Source: Adhaeribacter arboris (GTDB lineage: Bacteria; Bacteroidota; Bacteroidia; Cytophagales; Hymenobacteraceae). From it: DNA of 64,000 nucleotides. Positions 46,869-55,801 of this stretch are shown here, in pieces (positions within the stretch are counted from its first letter, which is position 1; every line of letters starts with the position of its first letter). The position numbers and the translations under genes are program-made. The notes below the pieces were generated by a model, which was not told where the DNA came from, did not search any database, and saw nothing but the letters and a program-made list of their open reading frames with translations. The stretch is from contig NZ_PYFT01000001.1 in the NCBI RefSeq assembly GCF_003023845.1, positions 5,022,001-5,086,000 of the forward strand. The letters are read 5' to 3'.

Positions 46869-47690
46869 ATGAAGAAACTTTTATCTCTCTCTTGGCTACC
46901 TTCTATTAGAAGTAGTGTAGCAAAAAAAAGACTGTACCTCAAAAATAAGCCCTTTTTACAAGTGCTCTTACTACTGGTTATCAGTTTATTGATTCAAATC
47001 ACGGGCAAGGCGCAGTGCCAATATGCAACTCCGGGCCTTTATTCTGTTACCTTGCCCGCGGGCGGTCCCTTTCAGATTAGCACCATCACCCAAGGGGCGG
47101 ATGGTGGAATTGCGGGAGGGAATGGAGCCCGGGTAGAGGCGACTTTTACCCTTCAAAGCGGCGATCAATTGACCTTTATTGTAGGCCAGGTTGGTCAAAT
47201 CAATGCTGATTATTCTAGTGGAGGCGGGGGCGGATCGGCCATTGTTCTAACACGCAACAACACCCGGGAACTTTTAGTGGCAGCTGGTGCCGGTGGTGGG
47301 GGTAGTACCTTTACCAATTTATTAGGTGGAGGCGGTCAGGGATTGGGACCTAGTACCGGTGGAATAGGTGGTACGGCTGATCCTAATAATGATTACCAAG
47401 GCGGTTCGGGCGGCGGCGGCGGTCTGGGTAGTGCTGGTGGTGCGGGTACTGGAACCGGTCCTCGGGGCGACGGGGGCGCTCAGGCTAGTTTAACGGCAAT
47501 AAGTCCGGGTGGGCAGCCAATAGGTGGGGGAGCTGCCGGAGGGATGGGTTTTGGGGGTGGAGGAGCGGTAGGTGCTACTTCGCAATCCCGCGGCGGTGGG
47601 GGGGCGGCTACGGCGGTGGCCGAGGCGGCGATTCCAAAAGTGGAGGTAGCGGAATTGGGGAAGGGGGGTACTCTTTTGTCAGTCTTTTAG
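46869..47690 (+). CDS. Glycine-rich exported protein, 5' part of a frameshifted gene
   Basis: 273 codons. A long basic N-terminus and hydrophobic segment (FLQVLLLLVISLLIQITGKA) precede CQYATPGLYSVTLPAGGP, a glycine-rich domain with a repeating GGGGG pattern and an ATFTLQSGDQLTFIVGQVGQ segment typical of glycine-rich adhesin-like proteins. After the G7 tract at 47598-47604 this frame goes out of register and stops at 47690. The -1 frame continues glycine rich (GGYGGGRGGDSKSGGSGIG) into the 3' part. So it is one gene broken by a shift. Confidence 0.75.
   Translation: MKKLLSLSWLPSIRSSVAKKRLYLKNKPFLQVLLLLVISLLIQITGKAQCQYATPGLYSVTLPAGGPFQISTITQGADGGIAGGNGARVEATFTLQSGDQLTFIVGQVGQINADYSSGGGGGSAIVLTRNNTRELLVAAGAGGGGSTFTNLLGGGGQGLGPSTGGIGGTADPNNDYQGGSGGGGGLGSAGGAGTGTGPRGDGGAQASLTAISPGGQPIGGGAAGGMGFGGGGAVGATSQSRGGGGAATAVAEAAIPKVEVAELGKGGTLLSVF
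47598..47604 (+). other. G7 homopolymer at the frameshift
   Basis: Seven consecutive G in the glycine-rich coding region. Eight G (or six, counting +/-3) would join the upstream frame to the downstream frame. The tract is where phase variation, ribosomal slippage or a sequencing undercall would occur. Confidence 0.75.
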
Positions 47691-49027
47691 CCAGTAGCTC
47701 CGTTATTACACCCGGAACCGTTGGGGGTGGCCAGCAACAAAACGGCCTGGTTAGTCTAACCTTTCCCGCCCCCACCATTTCCGAACAGCCAGGTAATACA
47801 ACAATCGATGCGGGTTCCAATGCCAGCTTCAGCGTTACGGCGAGTTATACTACGGGTTACCAGTGGCAGGTAAACGAGGGTTCCGGCTTTGTTAATCTGA
47901 GCAATACCGCTCCGTACAGTGGTGTAACTACCGCTACCTTGGCAATCACCAATGCGCCGGCTAACCTCACTGGCAACCAATACCGGGTTATTGTGAGTGG
48001 ACTTTGTGATGAGGTTACTTCTGAGGCAGCTACTTTGACGGTTAATCCAGAAGAGAAGGTCGAACTTACCTGCCCAACCATCCCCGTGCAATGCTACCGC
48101 TTTGATTGCCAGTATACCTTGCCCGAGTTAAAAGCCAGTAATCCGGATTTAGTAGAAAGTATTAGTTATACCATTACCGGAGCCACCAAACGCAGCGGCA
48201 CGGGCTATAATGCCAGCGGCAAGTTAAACCCCGGTACCAGCACCATCACCTGGAAAGTAAAAGATAAATCCGGCAATGAAAGCACTTGCCAGAGTACGGT
48301 AACGGTGAACAAACCGCTGCTCGCTTACATTGCCGATGCGAAAGCAAACTGTAAGGGAGTAGAGGAAAACACGGTGTATAAGGGTTACGACCCGGCGAGT
48401 TCCCTGACTTTAAAAGTGAGCGTTCTGGGTGGCACGGCTCCGTACAAATACAAATGGTCCACTGGTGCCACTACGCAATCCATCAAGGTAGGTACCGGCA
48501 GCAGTTGTACCTACAAAGTAGTGATTACCGATGCCAAAGGTTGTACTACTATAGCCTTTAAATACGTGAAAGTAATTGACGTGCGCTGCGGACCGAAGAA
48601 CGACAAAGTAGAAGTGTGTCACAAAGACAACAAAGGCAAACGGAATACTTTGTGCATCAGCAAAAAAGACGTAGCTAGTCATTTAAACCACGGCGATTAT
48701 TTGGGTGATTGCCCCGGTAAAAATAACAAACGGGTAGCTTCTCCCGAAACAGTGGTTATGGTAGAAGAGCAGCCAGAGCCATTAACCATCCAGGTACTGG
48801 GTAATCCCGCGCCAGAATATTTTACCTTAGTACCGCAGGGAGGCAGTAAAGAGAGCTTAATCCTCCGGGTAATCGATGCGAAAGGCCAGGTAATGGAAAC
48901 CCGAACTAACGTAGCCGCCACTCAAGTAATTGAACTCGGCCGACCTTACCGTTCGGGCATGTATTTGGTAGAAGTGGTACAAGGCCAGCAACGGTTTACC
49001 CTGAAGCTGGTGAAAAGCGGTTACTAG
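47603..49027 (+). CDS. 3' part of the glycine-rich protein, with T9SS sorting domain
   Basis: An open frame of about 474 codons that continues the glycine-rich region. Then comes an Ig-like domain (PTISEQPGNTTIDAGSNASF through ANLTGNQYRVIVSGLCDEV), an HYR-like domain (SGTGYNASGKLNPGTSTITW), and a SprB-repeat-like section (LGGTAPYKYKWSTGATTQSI). Next is the Cys/His motif VEVCHKDNKGKRNTLCIS to HLNHGDYLGDC. The last about 75 residues, ending GMYLVEVVQGQQRFTLKLVK, are a type A T9SS C-terminal sorting domain. A TTG at 47939 could start a separate ORF, but it would lack a signal peptide. Confidence 0.75.
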   Translation, partial: GGYGGGRGGDSKSGGSGIGEGGYSFVSLLASSSVITPGTVGGGQQQNGLVSLTFPAPTISEQPGNTTIDAGSNASFSVTASYTTGYQWQVNEGSGFVNLSNTAPYSGVTTATLAITNAPANLTGNQYRVIVSGLCDEVTSEAATLTVNPEEKVELTCPTIPVQCYRFDCQYTLPELKASNPDLVESISYTITGATKRSGTGYNASGKLNPGTSTITWKVKDKSGNESTCQSTVTVNKPLLAYIADAKANCKGVEENTVYKGYDPASSLTLKVSVLGGTAPYKYKWSTGATTQSIKVGTGSSCTYKVVITDAKGCTTIAFKYVKVIDVRCGPKNDKVEVCHKDNKGKRNTLCISKKDVASHLNHGDYLGDCPGKNNKRVASPETVVMVEEQPEPLTIQVLGNPAPEYFTLVPQGGSKESLILRVIDAKGQVMETRTNVAATQVIELGRPYRSGMYLVEVVQGQQRFTLKLVKSGY

Positions 49028-49038
49028 CAGCCGGCGAC

Positions 49039-49090
49039 TTACCTAAACTAAAAGGCCGTACCATTTGGTACGGCCTTTTAGTTTAGGTAA
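49039..49090. terminator. Perfect 24-bp palindromic terminator
   Basis: A perfect 24-bp stem with a 4-base loop (ATTT, 49063-49066). The arms read TTACCTAAACTAAAAGGCCG and onward. It lies between the convergent T9SS cargo gene (stop 49027) and the MocR regulator (stop 49151) and would end both transcripts. Confidence 0.85.
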
Positions 49091-49150
49091 TTTCTTACTT
49101 TTTAGTTCATCTAAAATTTCCTTTAAAGTTTTATTCTCCCGAGCGTTTCT

Positions 49151-50653
49151 TTAATCCAGGCTATTAATTATTTGGGCAAATTTCCGGATGCCTTTTTCAA
49201 TTTGTTCTTCGGTAAAAGCCGAGTAACCCAGAATCAACGCCGGGCCTTTAACGTGGGTAATGGTATAATCGGATAAAGGCGGTGCAATAATCCCTGCCTG
49301 CAAGAGTAGCTGCGAAACAACTTTATCGGATAAATGCTCCGGCAACCAAACCAAACTGTGCATCCCGGATTCGTTCATATCCGAAACTCGTAACTGCGGC
49401 GCGTATTCGCGCAAGCAGTGGAGCAGCGCATCCTGCCTTTTTTTGTACAATACCCGCATTTTCCGTAAGTGCCGGGTAAAATGACCTTCTTGAATAAAAT
49501 CCGTTAAAATAAGCTGTTCTAAAAGCGGGTGCTGGCGGTCGAGCATAGATTTATGATACCGGAATTGGTTGGTCAGGGCGATGGTAGGTAAAACCAGGTA
49601 AGCAATGCGCAAAGCCGGAAATAAAACTTTACTAAAAGTGCCTAAATAAATAACCCGTTCGCCTTTATCCAGTCCCTGGAGCGAGGCCAATGGTTTACCG
49701 GTATATCTAAATTCACTATCGTAATCATCTTCAATCAGCCACATCTGGTTTTTAGTGGCCCAATCGAGTAGTTCCAGACGTTTGCAAACCGGCATGGTAC
49801 CGCCCGCCGGATATTGGTGCGACGGGGTTAAATACGCCATTTTTGCCCGCGGAAAATTTTCTTTAGCGTATTTCAAATCCAGGCCATCGGGCGGCGTAAC
49901 GGGAATGGGGCAGCATTTACCACCGGCATTGGTCAGAGCGGCCGTAGCGCCATGATAACCCGGATCTTCGTGCCAGAACTCGGCTCCCCGGGGCAGTAAT
50001 AACTGAGCAATTAAGTTTAAGCCTTGTTGCGCCCCATTTACAATTATAATTTGCTCGGCCGCGCAGTTTACCGCCCGATGGATGCGTAAATACTGGGCAA
50101 TGGCTTGTCGGAGCGGTAAATAACCGGCCGCATCGCCGTAACCTAAATGCGCCAAATTAAAATACCGGAGCACCTTGCCCGCAATTTTCGACCAGATGGC
50201 AAACGGAAAATCTTCGAAGGAAGGTACCGCATTCTGAAAAGGTTTAATTTCTTCTTTTACGCTGTTACGCCGGACCAGGTCTTCGGCCAAAGGCAAATCG
50301 GCTACCCGGGTGGTGAAGCTTTCTTTTAGCTTATTTAAGTTGGGGCGGGTTTCCTGTAGTTTAGTGAGCAGCAGCGTGTCCGGCAAAGTGCTTGCCACGA
50401 AGGTGCCGGAACCGGTGCGCCCTACTAAATACCCTTCTAAGGTTAATTGCTCAAAAGCCAGTAAAACAATATTCCGGCTAATACCCAATTCTTCGCAAAA
50501 AACGCGACTGGCGGGCATTCTTTCGCCGGCTTTTAACCGACCTTCCAAAATAGCCTGCCGAATGCTTTCGTAAAGCTGCTGGTGCATGGGCGGGTGACTA
50601 TTCCGGTTAACTTTTATTCCTGCCAACGAAATCTGGTGTGCTATTTTGCTCAT
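49151..50653 (-). CDS. MocR-type (PdxR-like) transcription regulator
   Basis: 500 residues. GntR winged helix at the N-terminus: LYESIRQAILEGRLKAGERM, PASRVFCEELGISRNIVLLA and LVGRTGSGTFVAST. The rest is an aminotransferase-like domain: GDAAGYLPLRQAIAQYLR, VNGAQQGLNLIAQLLL, IEDDYDSEFRYTG and the PLP-Lys motif YLGTFSKVLFPALRIAYL. MocR proteins use PLP as effector or activate genes of vitamin B6, GABA or ectoine metabolism. Its target is not visible. The divergent neighbour is a small SH3 protein. The intergenic 100 bp has no clear operator. Confidence 0.93.
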   Translation of the reverse strand: MSKIAHQISLAGIKVNRNSHPPMHQQLYESIRQAILEGRLKAGERMPASRVFCEELGISRNIVLLAFEQLTLEGYLVGRTGSGTFVASTLPDTLLLTKLQETRPNLNKLKESFTTRVADLPLAEDLVRRNSVKEEIKPFQNAVPSFEDFPFAIWSKIAGKVLRYFNLAHLGYGDAAGYLPLRQAIAQYLRIHRAVNCAAEQIIIVNGAQQGLNLIAQLLLPRGAEFWHEDPGYHGATAALTNAGGKCCPIPVTPPDGLDLKYAKENFPRAKMAYLTPSHQYPAGGTMPVCKRLELLDWATKNQMWLIEDDYDSEFRYTGKPLASLQGLDKGERVIYLGTFSKVLFPALRIAYLVLPTIALTNQFRYHKSMLDRQHPLLEQLILTDFIQEGHFTRHLRKMRVLYKKRQDALLHCLREYAPQLRVSDMNESGMHSLVWLPEHLSDKVVSQLLLQAGIIAPPLSDYTITHVKGPALILGYSAFTEEQIEKGIRKFAQIINSLD

Positions 50654-50753
50654 AAATTGGCCCTATCACTTTTTATTAATTTGGTGCTTACGACGAGGCC
50701 AATTTAAACATAGTTTTGGTGGAAAATAAATAAAAACTCAAAAAATTAAGACA

Positions 50754-51101
50754 ATGAAAAAGCTAGTATTGATTATTCTAGTTTCGCTAAGAGCCAGTTG
50801 GCTTATAGCGCAAGAGGCCCCTATCGCCCCGAAAGTACCCACCATCTACGTTAGAAACGAAAATGCCAAGGTCTATAAACAACCCGCTTACCAGGCCGAA
50901 GTTCTACAAGTGTTAAAACTAAGCGATCCTATTAAAATGGTGCGCAAGTTTGATGATCGTTGGATTATTGTAAAGGTAAATGGCCAGTCCGGTTACGTGG
51001 AGCGCTGGAACATAACCACTAAAAAAAGCCGCCAGAGAAATAAGAATAGCGACGAAGACCTGCCGGTGGCACCAACCGAACAAATAAGTAAGAAAAATTA
51101 A
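50754..51101 (+). CDS. Small exported protein with bacterial SH3 domain
   Basis: 115 residues: a signal peptide (KKLVLIILVSLRASWLIAQ), a bacterial SH3-like domain (PTIYVRNENAKVYKQPAYQA, VLQVLKLSDPIKMVRKFDDR, WIIVKVNGQSGYVERWNI) and a basic/acidic tail (KKSRQRNKNSDEDL). Such domains bind cell-wall peptides or partner proteins. It stands alone 100 bp from the divergent MocR regulator. Confidence 0.82.
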   Translation: MKKLVLIILVSLRASWLIAQEAPIAPKVPTIYVRNENAKVYKQPAYQAEVLQVLKLSDPIKMVRKFDDRWIIVKVNGQSGYVERWNITTKKSRQRNKNSDEDLPVAPTEQISKKN

Positions 51102-51190
51102 AAAAGAAAGCTCCCGGCGAGAACAGGTTAAGGTAACCAAGAAAAAGTTTTCGCCTGGAGCCTTAATAAAAAGGCAAAGCTGTTAAATTA

Positions 51191-51340
51191 TTTCTAGCGC
51201 GAGCGTCTTGCTCGGGAGAAGAATCGTCCGGCCTCTGGCCGGTAGATATTTAACTGAATTGCTTTTATCAAAGCGTCTTTCGGTCTGCCCGGCCAGAGGC
51301 CTACCCAATAGTCAGACACGAGGCTGGAACCTCGCGCCAG
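51191..51340. repeat. Repeat family 2, copy 2
   Basis: Same layout as 29505-29653: TAGCGCGAGCGTC start, CGTCCGGCCTCTGGCCGG, a spacer, CCGGCCAGAGGCCTACC, then CAGACACGAGGCTGG and CTCGCGCCAG. It lies in the 435-bp gap before the rhodanese gene. The rest of the gap has no ORF. Confidence 0.75.
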
Positions 51341-51536
51341 TATAAATTCTGAAGAATTCAGCTGCCTTGTTCTTTAGCAGGGATAGAAAAATAATCAAAA
51401 ATTGAGCAATTGGAGATTAATAAAGCTTACTCAAGTATAAAATATTACAGTACTAACAAGTGATTCTCCTTCCATATTTTAAATCTTAAAACGCGAAACA
51501 GTTTCTCCAACAACTCAGAAAAATCAGAAACCAATT

Positions 51537-52004
51537 ATGGAAACAAATACTTTACCTAAAAGCACCGTTTCTCGCCGCGGTCGCGTTACTCAATACCTGT
51601 CGGGCGAAATGCCAGCGGCTCTTGCTTTCTTTTACAATAAATTATGTTTTGAATCAGACCCTTCGGATGTGTTTAACGATCTGCAAGACGGCGTGGAAGA
51701 TTTTGTGGTAATCGATGCCCGGTCGCGGGAAAGCTTTGCCTTAGAACATGTGCCCGGCGCGCTCAACCTCCCGCACAAAGAAATGAATCTGGAAACCACT
51801 GCCTTGTTGCCCCGCGAAAAAATTATGGTCGTGTACTGCGATGGCATTGGTTGCAATGCTTCTACGAAAGGCGCCGCTAAACTGGTATCTCTTGGTTTTA
51901 AAGCGAAAGAAATGATGGGCGGTTTAGATTGGTGGAAACGCGATGGCTACCCCGTCGAAAGTGGCCCGGAGTCTACCAACCCCATTGCCTGCGGCTGCGA
52001 GTAA
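51537..52004 (+). CDS. Rhodanese-like domain protein
   Basis: 155 residues, a single rhodanese domain: VVIDARSRESFALEHVPGAL near 57-76 and the active-site loop VVYCDGIGCNAST with C101. The loop is longer than the CxxGxR of sulfurtransferases, as in many single-domain relatives that trade sulfur or act on other oxyanions. The C-terminus ends ACGCE, adding possible redox cysteines. It has no signal peptide. It is between two repeat elements and is followed by the hydrolase at 52142, 138 bp later. Confidence 0.88.
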   Translation: METNTLPKSTVSRRGRVTQYLSGEMPAALAFFYNKLCFESDPSDVFNDLQDGVEDFVVIDARSRESFALEHVPGALNLPHKEMNLETTALLPREKIMVVYCDGIGCNASTKGAAKLVSLGFKAKEMMGGLDWWKRDGYPVESGPESTNPIACGCE

Positions 52005-52141
52005 GTTGCCGGATACACCAGTAGCAGAATGGATAAGCAAGCGTTTACCGTGCTCAAGATTACTTGAAATTTGGCAAGGTTCCGGTAAGTTTTAAAAGCG
52101 GAAATTATTGTTTATTTTGGGAAGGAACCACGAGTTAAAAT

Positions 52142-53035
52142 ATGAAATGCCGTCTTTTGAAACTTGCCGGAATACTGGTGTTCAGCTTCCTGTTTTTACC
52201 CTCGGCCCGGAGCCAGAATTTTAATTATGCCGATTCCTTGCGTTTCGATGCGAAGTATCCATTAAACCTGCGGGTAATAAAAGACAGCACCGCAACTGCG
52301 GTAAGGGTGCAGCAAGTTGAATTTGCTGTGAACAAGCGCTACAACGCTTCGGCGGTAATTACTACCCCCCTGAAAAAAGGCAAGTACCCTTTAATTATAT
52401 TTCAACCCTGGCCGGGACAAGGCGATGAGTTTATCCCGGAAGCGATTAAATTCTCCCAACACGGCTTTGTTTGCATTTCTATTGATGGCCCTTGGCAATG
52501 GCAGGGGTTTAAGGAAAGAAGCAAATTTTTTGAAGATTACCCCGATTTTATCGTTCACAGCATCTGGGCAACTAGCCGGTCGATTGATTATCTTGAGAAA
52601 CGCCCTGAGGTAAACCCACAAAAAGTATATTACGTCGGACACAGTTACGGTGCTACCCTCGGCGGTTTACTGGTGGGCGTTGAACCACGCATAAAAGCGG
52701 CCATATTAATGGCTGGCCTCCCGAATATTTCGCGGTCGATGCAGGAAGACGAACTCGGTTTCTGGAAAAAAGATAAAGAAAAAGACCCGGCATTATTTAA
52801 TCAGGTAGTACAAAAACTCTCCCAAATGGAGCCGGAGGTTTACCTCCAGAAATCGAAGGCGAAAATATACCACCAAATTGCCAAACAAGACGAATTTGTA
52901 ACCGCTAAACAATCCCGGGAATACATCGAAGCCACTCCCGAGCCCAAACAAGTTAAATACTACGACACAAAACACACTTTTAACCAAGCCGCCGCCACCG
53001 ACCGCTTTCAATGGCTCACCCAAATAGCTAAGTAA
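52142..53035 (+). CDS. Exported alpha/beta hydrolase (dienelactone hydrolase-like)
   Basis: 297 residues with a signal peptide (KLAGILVFSFLFLPSARSQ). An alpha/beta hydrolase core follows: KYPLIIFQPWPGQGDEFIPE, the nucleophile elbow GHSYGATLGG (Ser near 167), a likely acid near QDEFVTAKQSREY and a His in DTKHTFNQAAATD. It is probably a periplasmic esterase or deacylase. The substrate is unknown. It follows the rhodanese gene on the same strand with repeats on both sides. Confidence 0.87.
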   Translation: MKCRLLKLAGILVFSFLFLPSARSQNFNYADSLRFDAKYPLNLRVIKDSTATAVRVQQVEFAVNKRYNASAVITTPLKKGKYPLIIFQPWPGQGDEFIPEAIKFSQHGFVCISIDGPWQWQGFKERSKFFEDYPDFIVHSIWATSRSIDYLEKRPEVNPQKVYYVGHSYGATLGGLLVGVEPRIKAAILMAGLPNISRSMQEDELGFWKKDKEKDPALFNQVVQKLSQMEPEVYLQKSKAKIYHQIAKQDEFVTAKQSREYIEATPEPKQVKYYDTKHTFNQAAATDRFQWLTQIAK

Positions 53036-53189
53036 TTAGTTTTATTCTAGCTTATATACCACGCGAACAAATCTTTAGTGTTCCAGTGCTGTTTCCCATT
53101 ACTAGCAGAAAAATTATTCAAATGCTGTAATATTTTCCTCCCTCTGACAGGCTAGGGCTGTTAAGTTCTCCTGATGAAAGTTGGTATAA

Positions 53190-53328
53190 TGCGCGTGTCC
53201 ACGCTCGTGTTGGTCATCGTCCGGCTTCTGGCCGGTTAGAATAGTTATATAGTTTCGTGCAAAAGACAATCATTTCGCCCGGCCGGAGGCCTACCACGTT
53301 AGACGCGAGCGAAGACGCTCGCGCCAGC
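53190..53328. repeat. Repeat family 2, copy 3
   Basis: GCGCGTGTCCACGCTCGTG start, CGTCCGGCTTCTGGCCGG, a spacer, CCGGCCGGAGGCCTACC, TTAGACGCGAGCG and GACGCTCGCGCCAG. It is in the same orientation as copy 2. Copies 2 and 3 flank the rhodanese-hydrolase pair. The remaining gap to 53540 shows no gene. Confidence 0.75.
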
Positions 53329-53540
53329 AATGATTTTTAGAGCTTAATGACCCTGCCTACAAAGAAGGGACTGGCTTCACTTAATTACTTAGGCCGGAAG
53401 ATGTAACCAAGCTCTAATGACACACTAAAAAAAATCCAGCAACAATCCAAAAAGTACCTTTTACCACTTCCTCCCTACCATTCGTCAAAAAAAGTTGAGC
53501 GGCAAATCTTTTAAGGGCATTATTACCGGAAAAAGAAACT

Positions 53541-54770
53541 ATGGAAACGAATTATCCCCGTCAATCTTACCTCGACTGGTTACGCATCTTGGCTATTGTG
53601 GGCGTGCTGTTTTTTCATGCGGCAATGCCTTTTGTACCGGAAGAAGTCTGGCACCTTAAAAACAAAGAAACGAGTAACCTGCTGCTGGAATTTAACTTTT
53701 GGCTCAGCCGGTTTAGAATGCCGCTGTTGTTTTTTATCTCCGGTACCGTTACTTTTTTCATGATGAAAAACCGGACTGGCGGCGCTTTTGTGTTGCTGCG
53801 TTTAAGAAGATTATTTATTCCGTTACTGTTTGGCATGTTGGTGATAGTGCCCCCGCAAGTTTACCTGGAGCGGTTAACCCAAGGCTTTAAAGGCAATTTT
53901 TTCGATTTTTATCCTTCCATTTTTAATTTTGAACCCTATCCAAAAGGCAATTTTAGCTGGCACCACTTATGGTTTATTGCTTATTTGTTTGTGTACGACG
54001 TGCTATTAGTGCCACTTTTTGTTTGGTTGAAACAGAAGCGGGGAAAAGCTTTTTTACAAAGAGTAAGCCTGTTAGCGAAAGGAAAAAGAATTTATTGGCT
54101 GATGTTGCCGGGAGTAATTGTATTCAGTAGCATGGTTTTAAAATACGACCAAACCAACGACTTATTTCATGATTATTGCTTTTTCCTGTACTGGTTGTGC
54201 TTTCTGTTGGGTGGGTATTTTTGCATTGCCAGTCCGGCCTTAATGGACAGCCTGGAACGGAACCGCCGGTTTTCTTTAACTCTGGCTTTTTTAGCGATTG
54301 TACTTTTAAATTACTTTCGCTGGAACAGTATGGAACTGCAAACTTTAATCCCGGACTATCAAACCAACTGGCGAACGTATATTTACCTGGCTATTTACCC
54401 CTTAAATGCCTGGTTCTGGGTTTTTGCCGCCATTGGCTACGGTAAACGCTATTTAAATAAATTTCACCCGGCAATAAACTATATCAACCAGGCGGTTTAT
54501 CCTTTTTACATTCTGCACCAAACAATAATTGTTATTATTGTATATTATGTGGTGCAAACCTCCGATACCATAGTAATGAAGTATCTTTTCACGGTATTGG
54601 TAACGTTTGCGGTATCCATGTTGCTGTTTCATTTGTTCATAAAAGAGTTTGTACTCACCCGGTTTTTGTTCGGGATGAAACCAAAAGCAGCAAAGAAAGA
54701 GCCGGCAGAAACTTTAGATAAAAAGCTAATAATACCCGAAAAACTAACGCCAAGCGCCCCCCTGGTATAA
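53541..54770 (+). CDS. Membrane acyltransferase family 3 (OafA-like)
   Basis: 409 residues with about ten hydrophobic helices. It starts YPRQSYLDWLRILAIVGVLF, the conserved first helix with the Arg/His acyl-transfer region (FHAAMPF), and holds FRMPLLFFISGT. These enzymes O-acylate sugars or glucans on the membrane. A basic C-terminal tail (KPKAAKKEPAETLDKKL) is cytoplasmic. It is immediately followed by lytS (5 bp gap), so a three-gene operon is likely. Confidence 0.9.
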   Translation: METNYPRQSYLDWLRILAIVGVLFFHAAMPFVPEEVWHLKNKETSNLLLEFNFWLSRFRMPLLFFISGTVTFFMMKNRTGGAFVLLRLRRLFIPLLFGMLVIVPPQVYLERLTQGFKGNFFDFYPSIFNFEPYPKGNFSWHHLWFIAYLFVYDVLLVPLFVWLKQKRGKAFLQRVSLLAKGKRIYWLMLPGVIVFSSMVLKYDQTNDLFHDYCFFLYWLCFLLGGYFCIASPALMDSLERNRRFSLTLAFLAIVLLNYFRWNSMELQTLIPDYQTNWRTYIYLAIYPLNAWFWVFAAIGYGKRYLNKFHPAINYINQAVYPFYILHQTIIVIIVYYVVQTSDTIVMKYLFTVLVTFAVSMLLFHLFIKEFVLTRFLFGMKPKAAKKEPAETLDKKLIIPEKLTPSAPLV

Positions 54771-54775
54771 GCAGC

Positions 54776-55801
54776 ATGAACAAAAAATTTAATTATTTCT
54801 TTCCGGCTTTTTTTGGCTTGCTCATCTACGCCAGCATCCGGCTGGTGAACGATACCGTAGCCGGCGAGAAGTTTTGGGAACGGCCCTGGCAAACTACTGC
54901 CCTGGAAATAGTTTTTGTGGTAGGTTTTGGTTACATCATGCAGTTTCAGCTTAATTACCTTATTCAGAAGTTTAGCTCCGATACCAACCGAGCTATCAAC
55001 TCTAGGGTAATTTTAAAAGAATTTGCCACCGTATTTATTTCTTGTCTGGTTCTGTTAAATGTATTTTTAATCCCTTTTATGGCTGTAACCGACAATGGCT
55101 TGCAAATTCAGGACGTGGTAATCGGGAACATTATTCCCGGTTTGTACCTGTTGCTGTATTTTGCCATTGTGCGGGGTAACCGGTATTTGCAGGCTTTTGT
55201 TCAGCAGAAGATAAAGTTAGAGCAAATTGAAAAAGACCAGCTCCAGACCGAACTTAAATTTTTAAAGGCCCAGTATCATCCGCATTTTTTATTTAACGCG
55301 CTTAATACCATTTATTTTCAGATGGATGAAGACGTGGAAGCGGCTAAAAAAACGGTGGAAAAATTTTCGGAATTATTGCGGTATCAATTGTACGGCCAAA
55401 ATCAGACCGTACCCATTAGCCGCGAACTAAGTTATTTGCAAACCTACATCGACTTACAAAAAGCCCGGATGAATGCGCATTTGCAGCTGGAGGTTTGTTT
55501 TGACTCGCAGTTAAACGAACAGCCCATTTACCCCATGTTGCTGTTGCCCTTGGTAGAAAATGCTTTTAAATACGTAGGCGGCAATTACTGGATTAAAATA
55601 GCGGCGCAACTGCAAGACCACCAGCTTTTCTTCCGGGTAGAAAATGCTGTGCCGGCAAATATGGTAAAATCACCTAAAGACGGAGGCATTGGTTTAGAAA
55701 ATTTACAACGCCGCTTAAATATGCTGTACCCCAGGCAACACAGTTTAAAACTGGAAAAAACTCTCGCAAGTTACCAGGCCAGTCTAGCGCTACCTCTATG
55801 A
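54776..55801 (+). CDS. LytS-type sensor histidine kinase
   Basis: 341 residues: four hydrophobic helices in the first half (VFVVGFGYIMQFQLNYLIQ, FATVFISCLVLLNVFLIPF and others), then His_kinase family motif LKFLKAQYHPHFLFNALNTI with the phosphoacceptor His, and the ATPase region PMLLLPLVENAFKY and DGGIGLENLQRRL. It starts 5 bp after the acyltransferase stop and overlaps lytR by 4 bp (ATGA). Confidence 0.93.
   Translation: MNKKFNYFFPAFFGLLIYASIRLVNDTVAGEKFWERPWQTTALEIVFVVGFGYIMQFQLNYLIQKFSSDTNRAINSRVILKEFATVFISCLVLLNVFLIPFMAVTDNGLQIQDVVIGNIIPGLYLLLYFAIVRGNRYLQAFVQQKIKLEQIEKDQLQTELKFLKAQYHPHFLFNALNTIYFQMDEDVEAAKKTVEKFSELLRYQLYGQNQTVPISRELSYLQTYIDLQKARMNAHLQLEVCFDSQLNEQPIYPMLLLPLVENAFKYVGGNYWIKIAAQLQDHQLFFRVENAVPANMVKSPKDGGIGLENLQRRLNMLYPRQHSLKLEKTLASYQASLALPL

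Noticed and set aside
47603-47938. Separate gene starting at the TTG 47939
   Set aside because: The frame is open and glycine-rich upstream to the G7 tract, so it is the continuation of one broken gene without its own signal peptide.
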